Shown piece by piece: positions 19,134 through 26,729 of a stretch of DNA of 64,000 nt. Position 1 is the first letter of the stretch; each line of letters starts with the position of its first letter. Both the position numbers and the translations under genes were made by a program. The stretch comes from Lyngbya sp. PCC 8106 (GTDB taxonomy: Bacteria > Cyanobacteriota > Cyanobacteriia > Cyanobacteriales > Microcoleaceae), in NCBI RefSeq assembly GCF_000169095.1, contig NZ_AAVU01000030.1, forward strand, positions 23,339 to 87,338. The letters run 5' to 3'. Below the pieces are notes generated by a model, which was not told the DNA's origin, made no database searches, and was given only the letters and a program-made list of their open reading frames with translations.

Positions 19134-20654
19134 TTACGAATTAGAATGATCGCTGATCTCACTGGTTTTGGGGGAGATTTTATCCTCCTCTATGAACGAA
19201 TGACTGACGGCAGAGGGTGGGGTTTTATCCATTGGCAACCAAACTTCAAATGTGGTCTGTCCAGGTTGGCTTTCAAACTCAATTCTACCCTCATGTTTTT
19301 CAATGATTTTACGAGCAATATCCAATCCTAAACCACTGCCTTCTCCAACAGATTTTGTAGTGAAAAAGGGTTCAAAGATTCTCGGCTGAACTTGGGGAGG
19401 AATCCCTTGTCCCGAGTCTGTAATTGCAACCACCAAATAACTTTGACGTTCAGATACACTGATTTGTAAAGCACCCTTACCCTGCATCGCATGAATCGCA
19501 TTGTGAATCAGATTTGTCCAAACCTGGTTTAATTCATCAGGATAACACCAGACGGGAGTATTAGGTTGATAATCTCGAATGAGTTCAATTCCCGAGGAGA
19601 TTTGATTGCGATAGAGTTCTAAAACTGTTTCTAAACCCTCTGTGACTTGAACAAACTGTTTTTGACCACTATTATCATAACGAGCATAGCTTTTAAGTGC
19701 AAATACAATTTTTGCCGCTCGTTCGACAGCCATAATAATATTTTGACTATTTATTTTTAAGGAAATGAGATTATAAGCCTGTTGTAATATCCAATCGACA
19801 TCAAGACTTTTAAATAGTGGAAAAAAGACTTCTATTCCTTCATAAATTTCTAAATCGATTAAAGTATCTGCAATTCGTCTGGCTTGAACAATTCCTTGTT
19901 CTTCGAGTTTCAGGGCGATTTCTCGCTTAAACTGACGCTTTTCTCGACTATTGAGTTTGCGTTTTTCTGCTTTCAGTGAACAATCTAATAAAGTAAAAAA
20001 TTGTTGCTTTTGTTCTAAGGAAGTTTCATTAACCAGTTGAGGGAGTTTCTCTAAAAATTCATATAAAGCGGTTTGAGAATTATTACTTGAGGCTAAGATT
20101 GCCCCTAAAGGAGTATTAATTTCATGGGCTATACTCGCAAGTAACTGTCCCAGTGCTGCCATTTTCTCCGATTGCAATAAATGTTTTTGAGTTTCTTGCA
20201 CTTGTGATAATGCTTCAGATAACTCCTGATTTTTTGCTTGAAGACTTTGACGTAAACAACGATTTTCTAACTGAATCTGAACTCGGGCTAAAACTTCTTC
20301 GACATGAAAAGGCTTGGTAATATAATCGACTCCCCCCACTTGAAAGGCTTTGACTTTATCAATTGCTGTATTCATCGCACTGATAAAAATCACAGGAATA
20401 TCTTGGGTTTCCGGATCAGACTTGAGTTTTTGACACACCTCATAGCCACTGATTTCCGGCATCATCACATCGAGTAAAATCAAATCAGGAGGTGTTTTTT
20501 TGATTCCTTGAAGTGCAATATTTCCACTAATATACGCTCGGACTTGATAACCGACACTCGTTAACAATTGTACCATGAGTTGTAAATTTTCTGGAGTATC
20601 ATCAATGATTAAAATCTCGGCAGAACAGGAGATGCTTTCTAATGGTGTATTCAT
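19134..20654 (-). CDS. Receiver-histidine kinase with large insert between H- and N-boxes
   Basis: A 506-residue soluble protein. A receiver (about 10-130, LILLDVMMPEISG) is followed by a coiled coil and a kinase core with His177 in IAHEINTPLG. The N-box NLIHNAIHAM (Asn385) and DSGQGI plus GSGLGLDIA follow. His to Asn is 208 residues, roughly 90 more than usual. The insert is helical and basic (REKRQFKREIALKLEEQG) and ends in AKIVFALKSYAR. This layout recurs in a cyanobacterial kinase family, to my recollection. With no membrane segment or sensor, the input is probably phosphorylation of its own receiver. It is the first gene of the operon with the lone receiver and the adenylate cyclase. Confidence 0.87.
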   Translation of the reverse strand: MNTPLESISCSAEILIIDDTPENLQLMVQLLTSVGYQVRAYISGNIALQGIKKTPPDLILLDVMMPEISGYEVCQKLKSDPETQDIPVIFISAMNTAIDKVKAFQVGGVDYITKPFHVEEVLARVQIQLENRCLRQSLQAKNQELSEALSQVQETQKHLLQSEKMAALGQLLASIAHEINTPLGAILASSNNSQTALYEFLEKLPQLVNETSLEQKQQFFTLLDCSLKAEKRKLNSREKRQFKREIALKLEEQGIVQARRIADTLIDLEIYEGIEVFFPLFKSLDVDWILQQAYNLISLKINSQNIIMAVERAAKIVFALKSYARYDNSGQKQFVQVTEGLETVLELYRNQISSGIELIRDYQPNTPVWCYPDELNQVWTNLIHNAIHAMQGKGALQISVSERQSYLVVAITDSGQGIPPQVQPRIFEPFFTTKSVGEGSGLGLDIARKIIEKHEGRIEFESQPGQTTFEVWLPMDKTPPSAVSHSFIEEDKISPKTSEISDHSNS

Positions 20655-21594
20655 ATTTTGCTCAAGAATAATCTCATGTTGAAATTCATCGCTTAACCCG
20701 GAGACTCAGTTCGGGGGAATCTTCTATTTAAATTCCACTAGAGTAAAATAAGCTCAATTTTATAAGTATTTTATTATACGGCAAAAATCTAAAGACGATG
20801 AGATTGTTTTTCAAGTTGTTAAAAATTTTTTGATCACTTCTGTCTTCAATTGACGATTTGATGATCGGATTTGGATCAACCGAGACAATCAAGACATGAA
20901 TCTGAAAATATAAATTAAAACTTAAGAAATGAGTCAGAGTACACAAATACTGATAAATAACCCTGACTCCTTCACCTTTCCGACGATTCTATCTAAACAT
21001 CAAAATTGATGAAGTATTATTACTTATTTTTCTCTAACAAAGCATTACTGTCAGATTTTCTAACGTCATTTAGATACAAAAATTTGTGAAGTATTGTTGT
21101 CTCTTTATTTTTTGAGAAAAGGTTTATACAGAACCAAAAAATTAATAAAGTGTTCATAATGAGCAAATGATTAAGTATCTTCTTAAGACAATGTTAAAGG
21201 GGTTAGAGTAACGAATGAGTGAATTCTGTATATGTAGCAGTCAAATCAACTCAAAGTTTCTCTGTCTAGAGTATTTATTACATTGCAATACTACTTTTAA
21301 CTACCTATTCTAATCTAGATTCTAAATTCTTGTCCAAGTTGCTTAAAACAGGGTAGATGCAATATTAGAATGCTACTTATGCAAGATTCGGGATATGTTT
21401 TCCTCTAGCCTAAACCTCGAACTATCCCTCAAAAAAGAACTCATCACTTTTTGAACACTTACCGATATTCAATATTAGTATTCAGTTCATCCAAGAGCAG
21501 CTCTTTCCGAATAAAGTTCAACACAAAGGTTAGGGGTATAAATTCCTCTTTCCAGTTTAAATTGTTGTTTCAGTGTCTTTTATCCCTCTAAACT
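20655..21594. other. 0.94-kb AT-rich intergenic region between divergent signalling and cnfR-like genes
   Basis: There is no convincing gene: small open frames (for example 20728-20946 minus and 21215 plus) lack ribosome binding sites and family resemblance. The region must hold the promoters of two divergent units. Three related degenerate motifs lie at 21001, 21077 and 21135 (separate entry). The 400 bases before the ATG at 21595 form a long untranslated leader or promoter region of the ferredoxin-HTH regulator. Confidence 0.5.
21001..21160 (+). promoter_or_regulatory. Three degenerate direct repeats upstream of the cnfR-like gene
   Basis: CAAAATTGATGAAGTATTAT (21001-21020), CAAAAATTTGTGAAGTATTG (21077-21096) and CAAAAAATTAATAAAGTGTT (21135-21154) share the pattern CAAAAnTTnnTnAAGTnTT. 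They lie in the same orientation, 76 and 58 bases apart. They could be operator copies for a regulator of the downstream gene or of the divergent kinase operon. In AT-rich DNA, chance resemblance is possible. Confidence 0.3.
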
Positions 21595-23193
21595 ATGCCC
21601 TATTCAATACCTGAAAATTGTTCTGGATGTGGAACCTGTAAACCGAATTGTCCGACCGGCGCCATTCAAGAAGTCGAAGGACAACTCTGGATCGATCCGG
21701 CCCTTTGTAACCACTGCGAAGGCTACTATAGCGAACCCCAATGCGTGGTTCAATGTCCGATTAGTTGTCCTGTTCCCTCACAACCCAAAAAAGGACGGTA
21801 TAAAGCCACTGTCCGGATGCCAACCAGTCCTGATATTTTTCTGAACGCCAAAAATAATCCTTTTGCGTCGTCAATGGTGGTTTGGGAAGCCTGTAACCTA
21901 CTCACTAGCGCCTCTTTAATCCCCTGGGAACTCAATGATCAAGGTCAACCCTACTATGAACGAACCGTCAAACAAGGGGCAGGATCAATCGTCTTCCGAC
22001 TCACCAATGAAATGGACTCTGAGACTCCGAAGATACTGGCAGATGAGGCTGCATTGTCAGCAATCGAAGGGATTGATATTCGCGCCGCTTGTTTGCATCT
22101 AATTTATGCTGCTTATGCCACCACCCTAGATCGCCCTTGGGAACAAGAATTTGTGATTAACGATCGCCAAATCGAACAATATCTCGGACTCGACAAACGC
22201 AAAGATCTCAGTAAATCCACAAAATTAACCCTAATCAAAGCCCTCGCCCAACAACCCTGTCAACTACTGACAACCATTGACTGGCCCCAACAAGGCAAAG
22301 TCAGAGGGTTCTCCGTCGGTGAAGATCGCCTCTGGCATCTCCTTGACATCAAACATCACTTTCAACAAGATACTGAAGGCAACAAATATCTCACGGGTTT
22401 AACCTTCACCTTCAAAGCCGGGGCTTGGGCGCAATATTTCCTAAACAAAAACGACTACCGCAAACGAACTGCTTTTTATCAATACGGTACATTGCCCAAA
22501 TTCCTACTCAATACCGTAATGAGTATCTGGCAACAACACACCGGCGCCGCCCGGATGATGCTGTGGTTGTTGTTCAAAGCCAAAATGGGACGGAAACAGT
22601 GCATCACCATTCCCACCCTGATGCGAGTCGCCTATGGAGAGGAAAAGATTTCTCTAGCCGGCCTTCATAGTGAACATCGCAAACGCCTGATTCGCACCTT
22701 TGAAAGCGATCTCGAAGTTCTCAACCACTATGGCATCAAAGCCGTATTCGACCCCGCCACCTATGTCCCGGAAATTCAACCCCTGTGGGCAAAACTCGCG
22801 GACTTACCTGATGATGCCGAAGAAGCCCTCGATTTTTGGATTAACGATGGGGGTCAAGATCAACGCTTAACCGATTCTAGTCCCCGAGGAAAATGGAATC
22901 GCTTGATGAAAGCCCGAATTTCTTGGTTTAATCTTCCCCCCGATTGGGAACAACAACTTGCCAAACTCGACAAGAAAAAAACAAAACGCATCTCTCGTAA
23001 AACCCAATCTTCCACCAAAATTGGTTTATCGGCCCACCAAATTGCCAACGCCCGAAAACGCCAGGGAATCAGTCAAAGACTATTAGCAGAAATGGCCGGA
23101 AAAAGTCAAAGCTGGATTCGGGACTTGGAGAAAGGTCGTTTTTCGGCAAAACCCAAAGATGAAGCGGTATTGCGAAAAGTGCTAGAAATTTGA
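21595..23193 (+). CDS. cnfR: CnfR/PatB-like regulator: N-terminal 2[4Fe-4S] ferredoxin domain and C-terminal HTH
   Basis: A 532-residue protein starting with a bacterial ferredoxin domain: CSGCGTCKPNCPTGAI (CX2CX2CX3CP) and CNHCEGYYSEPQCVVQCP (CX2CX8CX3CP). The second spacing is typical of nif-associated FdxN-type ferredoxins. The middle 400 residues have no familiar motif. The end is an XRE-like helix-turn-helix: IANARKRQGISQRLLAEMAG followed by SQSWIRDLEKGR. This architecture and length match CnfR/PatB, the oxygen-sensitive activator of nif genes in Leptolyngbya and the heterocyst regulator of Anabaena (family knowledge). The assignment to that subfamily is inferred from layout. No nitrogenase gene is in the window. 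The gene converges with leuD. Confidence 0.7.
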   Translation: MPYSIPENCSGCGTCKPNCPTGAIQEVEGQLWIDPALCNHCEGYYSEPQCVVQCPISCPVPSQPKKGRYKATVRMPTSPDIFLNAKNNPFASSMVVWEACNLLTSASLIPWELNDQGQPYYERTVKQGAGSIVFRLTNEMDSETPKILADEAALSAIEGIDIRAACLHLIYAAYATTLDRPWEQEFVINDRQIEQYLGLDKRKDLSKSTKLTLIKALAQQPCQLLTTIDWPQQGKVRGFSVGEDRLWHLLDIKHHFQQDTEGNKYLTGLTFTFKAGAWAQYFLNKNDYRKRTAFYQYGTLPKFLLNTVMSIWQQHTGAARMMLWLLFKAKMGRKQCITIPTLMRVAYGEEKISLAGLHSEHRKRLIRTFESDLEVLNHYGIKAVFDPATYVPEIQPLWAKLADLPDDAEEALDFWINDGGQDQRLTDSSPRGKWNRLMKARISWFNLPPDWEQQLAKLDKKKTKRISRKTQSSTKIGLSAHQIANARKRQGISQRLLAEMAGKSQSWIRDLEKGRFSAKPKDEAVLRKVLEI

Positions 23194-23322
23194 GGAATCT
23201 AGATCGTGATTCCGGTTTGGAGTGAGGAGTGAGTGCATGGCGATCGCCATAACGTCAGAGGATAGAGTTGAAAAAGTACGTTTCAAATCCGTAATATCAG
23301 GAAATGTGATCGCCACAATGAA

Positions 23323-23931
23323 TCAGCTTGCTGTCGCTGAATTTGCCCAATCAATATAAGGAAGTTGACTAGCCGTTGTTTGAATATCCTTCACATTTGC
23401 TAACAATTGACCACAACTATCCCAAGTTCCACTCAAGAACATTTGTCGTGATCCGGTATTCATATTCACTTCCAGAGTTAAATCCCCACATTTGACCTGT
23501 TGTTCTTCTAAATTCACCTGCATCGAGAGTTGAGGAGATTCTTGCAGGGCTTGTTGTAGCTGTTGAACTTGTTCCGGTGTTGCAGTCAAACAAGGCACTC
23601 CAATCGCCACACAATTTCCGAAGAAAATCTCTGCAAAACTTTCACCAATAATCGCTTGAATTCCCCATTTTGCTAAAGCTTGAGGTGCGTGTTCCCTCGA
23701 TGAACCACAACCAAAATTACCATTGACTACCAAAATATTCGCCCCTTGATATTGGGGTAAATCAAACGGATGATTTCCTTGAGTTTGTTGGCGATCGTCT
23801 GCAAACACCTGTTCCCCTAACCCGTCAAACGTGACACAGCGTAAAAACCGGGCTGGAATAATTCGATCCGTATCAATATCACTTCCAACTAAAGGAATTC
23901 CCCGTCCTGAAATGGTTTGAATTTGACTCAT
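23323..23931 (-). CDS. leuD: 3-isopropylmalate dehydratase small subunit
   Basis: A 202-residue swivel-domain subunit that joins LeuC to isomerise 2-isopropylmalate to 3-isopropylmalate in leucine synthesis. SDIDTDRIIPARFL near the N-terminus and GNFGCGSSREHAPQAL are the diagnostic substrate-binding motifs. I chose the ATG at 23931, preceded by AGGAG. The open frame extends upstream to 24000, but that part is non-homologous. It lies downstream of leuC on the same strand, separated by 258 bases that contain a methyltransferase remnant instead of the usual short gap. Confidence 0.95.
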   Translation of the reverse strand: MSQIQTISGRGIPLVGSDIDTDRIIPARFLRCVTFDGLGEQVFADDRQQTQGNHPFDLPQYQGANILVVNGNFGCGSSREHAPQALAKWGIQAIIGESFAEIFFGNCVAIGVPCLTATPEQVQQLQQALQESPQLSMQVNLEEQQVKCGDLTLEVNMNTGSRQMFLSGTWDSCGQLLANVKDIQTTASQLPYIDWANSATAS

Positions 23932-24024
23932 TTTTTTCTCCTGTAAATTCCTGTCAATTATTTGTGAGCGATCGCAAAAAACATGGTAATATCTAGCCAA
24001 ACTCCATCTGCTGTGGCTAACGTC

Positions 24025-24186
24025 TCAATTTGTCTTTTCTACATCAGCTTCGATCAATTGAATATTATTCAAGCTGGCGATCGCAATTTTTTCTCGGGCT
24101 TGACCCAACATCACGGGAGAACAATCAACCCCGATCACATCCCCCTCATCCCCAACCTGCGGACTAATTGCGATCGCAATCATCAT
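24025..24186 (-). pseudogene. Fragment of a SAM-dependent methyltransferase between leuC and leuD
   Basis: An ATG three bases after the leuC stop opens 53 codons that read like the core of a UbiE-type methyltransferase. VGDEGDVIGVDCSPVML covers the SAM-binding acidic motif, AREKIAIASLNNIQLIEADV follows, and then comes TGA at 24025. The upstream GxGxG motif and everything C-terminal are missing. It is either a decayed gene or a fragment left by a rearrangement between leuC and leuD. A small expressed peptide is possible but unlikely. Confidence 0.65.
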
Positions 24187-24189
24187 CGG

Positions 24190-25593
24190 TTACAACAACT
24201 CTCGCACATCGCTGACTTTACCACTAACAGCCGCCGCCACCACCATCGCCGGACTCATCAACAACGTTCGCCCCGTAGACGAACCCTGACGCCCTTTAAA
24301 ATTCCGATTCGACGAAGACGCACTAATTTGATTTCCTTGCAGCTTATCGGGATTCATCGCCAAACACATCGAACATCCCGCCTCTCGCCACTCAAACCCC
24401 GCAGCTTGAAAGATTTTATCAAGTCCTTCGGCTTCTGCTTCTTTCTTAATGCGTTCAGAAGCCGGAACCACAAAGGCTTTCACCCCATTTGCCACATGAC
24501 GTCCTTGGGCAAATTTCGCCGCTTCCCGCAAATCACTTAACCGTCCATTGGTACAACTGCCAATAAAACAAACATCCACTTTTGTGCCTTTAATGGGTGT
24601 ACCCGGCGAAAACTCCATATAACGGTAAGCTTCAGTTGCGACATCGCGATCGCTGATCTCAAAACTGTCTAAACTGGGAATCGTCTCATCGACAGCTATT
24701 CCTTGACCGGGCGTAATTCCCCAAGTCACGGTCGGAGAAATCTCAGCCGCATCAAAAATTACCACATCATCATAAACCGCATCGGCATCACTGTGAAGAC
24801 TCTGCCACCAACTCACGGCTTTATCCCAATTTTCCCCAATGGGTGCAAAATCTCGGCCCTGGAGATAGTCAAACGTCACCTGATCCGGGTTAACATAGCC
24901 ACACCGGGCGCCGCCTTCAATCGACATATTACAAACGGTCATCCGTTCTTCCATCGACATCGCCGCTAAGGTACTCCCCGCAAATTCATAGGCGTAACCG
25001 ACACCGCCTTTCACGCCTAATTTACGGATAATATGCAGAATCACATCTTTGGCGTAAACACCGGGACGCAATTCGCCATTGACTTCGATGCGACGAACTT
25101 TTAATTTAGACAGCGCTAAGGTTTGGGAAGCCAAGACATCCCGCACTTGTGAAGTCCCAATCCCAAACGCTATCGCCCCAAACGCGCCGTGAGTCGAGGT
25201 GTGCGAGTCCCCACAAGCGATCGTCATTCCTGGCTGTGTTAGACCTTGTTCTGGGGCGATCGCATGAACAATCCCTTGATCACCCGAACCGATATTGTAG
25301 AAGCGGATGCCGTAGTCTTTACAGCTTTTTTCCAACGATTGCATCATCTCCTCGGCCAAGACATCCACAAAGGGACGGGCTTGGTTTTCTGTCGGAACGA
25401 TATGATCGACAGTTGCAACCGTGCGATCCGGATACAATACCTGTAAATTTCGTTCATGCAGCATCGCAAAAGCTTGAGGACTCGTGACTTCGTGGATCAG
25501 GTGCAAACCGATGAAGAGTTGAGTTTGACCGGATGGTAAAGTTCCTACCCTGTGCAAGTCCCAAACCTTATCAAATAGTGTTCCGTTGCTCAT
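24190..25593 (-). CDS. leuC: 3-isopropylmalate dehydratase large subunit
   Basis: A 467-residue aconitase-family protein that carries the [4Fe-4S] cluster of isopropylmalate isomerase. The visible motifs are VDHIVPTENQ, ACGDSHTSTHGAFG, FIGSCTNGR with one cluster cysteine, and GCSMCLAMNPD with the other two. The ATG at 25593 (MSNGTLFDKVWDLH) matches the usual LeuC start. The open frame extends to 25680 without homology. leuD follows on the same strand after 258 bases. Confidence 0.96.
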   Translation of the reverse strand: MSNGTLFDKVWDLHRVGTLPSGQTQLFIGLHLIHEVTSPQAFAMLHERNLQVLYPDRTVATVDHIVPTENQARPFVDVLAEEMMQSLEKSCKDYGIRFYNIGSGDQGIVHAIAPEQGLTQPGMTIACGDSHTSTHGAFGAIAFGIGTSQVRDVLASQTLALSKLKVRRIEVNGELRPGVYAKDVILHIIRKLGVKGGVGYAYEFAGSTLAAMSMEERMTVCNMSIEGGARCGYVNPDQVTFDYLQGRDFAPIGENWDKAVSWWQSLHSDADAVYDDVVIFDAAEISPTVTWGITPGQGIAVDETIPSLDSFEISDRDVATEAYRYMEFSPGTPIKGTKVDVCFIGSCTNGRLSDLREAAKFAQGRHVANGVKAFVVPASERIKKEAEAEGLDKIFQAAGFEWREAGCSMCLAMNPDKLQGNQISASSSNRNFKGRQGSSTGRTLLMSPAMVVAAAVSGKVSDVRELL

Positions 25594-25746
25594 AATCAGA
25601 CCAGCCTGTATTGCGGGTATTTCACGCTTTCTATCTTTAAGATTTATTTTAATCCAAACTGAGATTCTCAAACAAACCAATTTAGCCGCGTGGGTGAGTG
25701 AGTTTACCGCTTGGTCTGGTTTGAGTTGTTGATCGGATTCTAGGTG

Positions 25747-25775
25747 TTGTCGTTTTGTTCAACCTTTGTTAAAAT
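25747..25775 (+). promoter_or_regulatory. Candidate promoter of the SWIM-protein gene
   Basis: TTGTCG (25747-25752) and TAAAAT (25770-25775) are separated by 17 bases, giving a weak -35 and a good -10 of sigma-70 type. The site faces the gene at 25868 and is followed by a leader with a hairpin. Prediction from pattern only. Confidence 0.35.
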
Positions 25776-25795
25776 AGAAGGTAGAAAAAGTAAAA

Positions 25796-25829
25796 AGCAC
25801 CCTTTCTCTAAACGCAATAATTGGGTGCT
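25796..25829 (+). promoter_or_regulatory. Leader hairpin upstream of the SWIM-protein gene
   Basis: AGCACCC (25796-25802) and GGGTGCT (25823-25829) form a perfect 7-bp stem with a 20-base loop. It lies 38 bases before the start codon and just after a candidate promoter. It has no U-tract, so it is not a classic terminator. It may stabilise or regulate the mRNA leader. Confidence 0.3.
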
Positions 25830-25867
25830 AAGAGGTTGAAGTTTCATCACAACAGGATCATATCACA

Positions 25868-26452
25868 ATGACATCCCCCATTGATCACCCCTGCCGTTCA
25901 AATTTCGTGGGAAGTGTAAAGAATTCTTTAGAGATCACAATACAAACTCCCCAAATTCCCGCCTTAGTTTCAGCGAATATTCAAGTTGAACGGATTCAAA
26001 CCGTTGGAGTCGGAAACATTCCCCAAATCATTTATAAAACTCCCAAAGGACGCTGTTCAACACTGTTATCTAAAACTCAGTTTACCAAAATTTGGCAATG
26101 TTGGCTACAAATTCGATCTTCTAATATTACTCAACTTCAAGCGTGGGAAATCAAGGCTTCTGGTCTTCAGTTCAAGACAAATCAAGGTCAATTTTGGCTG
26201 AATATTTCTGAAGCAAAAGCCTTTTTATCGCGTTACAATCGTGTCGCTATTGAACCATTATCGGTGAAATTCACAGAACATGATATTGTGGTTTGGAATC
26301 CGATTCATCAGACCATTTCTCAAGTGAATAAAACCGGATGCAGTTGTGCAGATTCGCAGTATCGCCATACCACTTGTAAGCATCAAATCGCTGTGCAGTT
26401 ATGTCGAATGCAAACCCATGAAGAAAGTCAGTCCATTGCATCATTAAATTGA
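25868..26452 (+). CDS. SWIM-type zinc-finger protein
   Basis: A 194-residue protein of unknown function. The C-terminal half contains CSCADSQYRHTTCKHQIAVQL, which fits the SWIM zinc-finger pattern CxCx(n)CxH. SWIM fingers bind DNA or proteins and occur in SWI2/SNF2 ATPases, transposases and recombination factors. The N-terminal 120 residues are not recognised. It is a single gene with its own candidate promoter and leader hairpin. It is divergent from leuC, with 274 bases between them. Confidence 0.7.
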   Translation: MTSPIDHPCRSNFVGSVKNSLEITIQTPQIPALVSANIQVERIQTVGVGNIPQIIYKTPKGRCSTLLSKTQFTKIWQCWLQIRSSNITQLQAWEIKASGLQFKTNQGQFWLNISEAKAFLSRYNRVAIEPLSVKFTEHDIVVWNPIHQTISQVNKTGCSCADSQYRHTTCKHQIAVQLCRMQTHEESQSIASLN

Positions 26453-26469
26453 CTTCTAAATTGGGATTT

Positions 26470-26727
26470 CTATAGCACTACGCGAATACATGATTGTCAT
26501 TTCTAAATCCTAAAACCCCGAGCCAGTCTACTGTTCCCTCTCTTGGTGCGCGTTCGTGATTGCGAGGAAACCTCGCCGGGGTCTGACCGCAAGACCGCAC
26601 TAGACTCACCGCACTTTGCGCTGTTCCCTGTTCCCTGTTCCCTGTTCCCTAAGATTGCAAACTAAGTCTCGCCGGAAACCGCGCCCGCCGCAAGGCAAGC
26701 GCTGTTCCCTGTTCCCTAGCGCTATAG
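26470..26727. repeat. Inverted-repeat-bounded intergenic element with GTTCCCT heptamer repeats
   Basis: CTATAGCACTA (26470-26480) and TAGCGCTATAG (26717-26727) are inverted copies matching at 10 of 11 positions at the two ends of a 258-base segment. Inside are four tandem GTTCCCT-type heptamers (about 26622-26650) and two more (26703-26716). Blocks shared in inverted orientation with the 1.9-2.2 kb spacer are also present. It contains no gene. It resembles cyanobacterial STRR and interspersed repeats and could be a MITE-like unit. It fills the space between the SWIM gene and the nSTAND ATPase stop. Confidence 0.5.
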
Positions 26728-26729
26728 CT

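Noticed and set aside
20728..20946. 72-codon minus-strand frame in the AT-rich spacer
   Set aside because: Low complexity, no start signal and no family resemblance.
23237..23359. 40-codon plus-strand frame beginning at a HIP1-containing ATGGCGATCGCCAT
   Set aside because: Half of it is antisense to the leuD 3' end and no family is recognised. Probably chance.
23983..24540. 185-codon plus-strand frame across leuC/leuD
   Set aside because: It is antisense to leuC and the methyltransferase remnant, with biased composition typical of a shadow.
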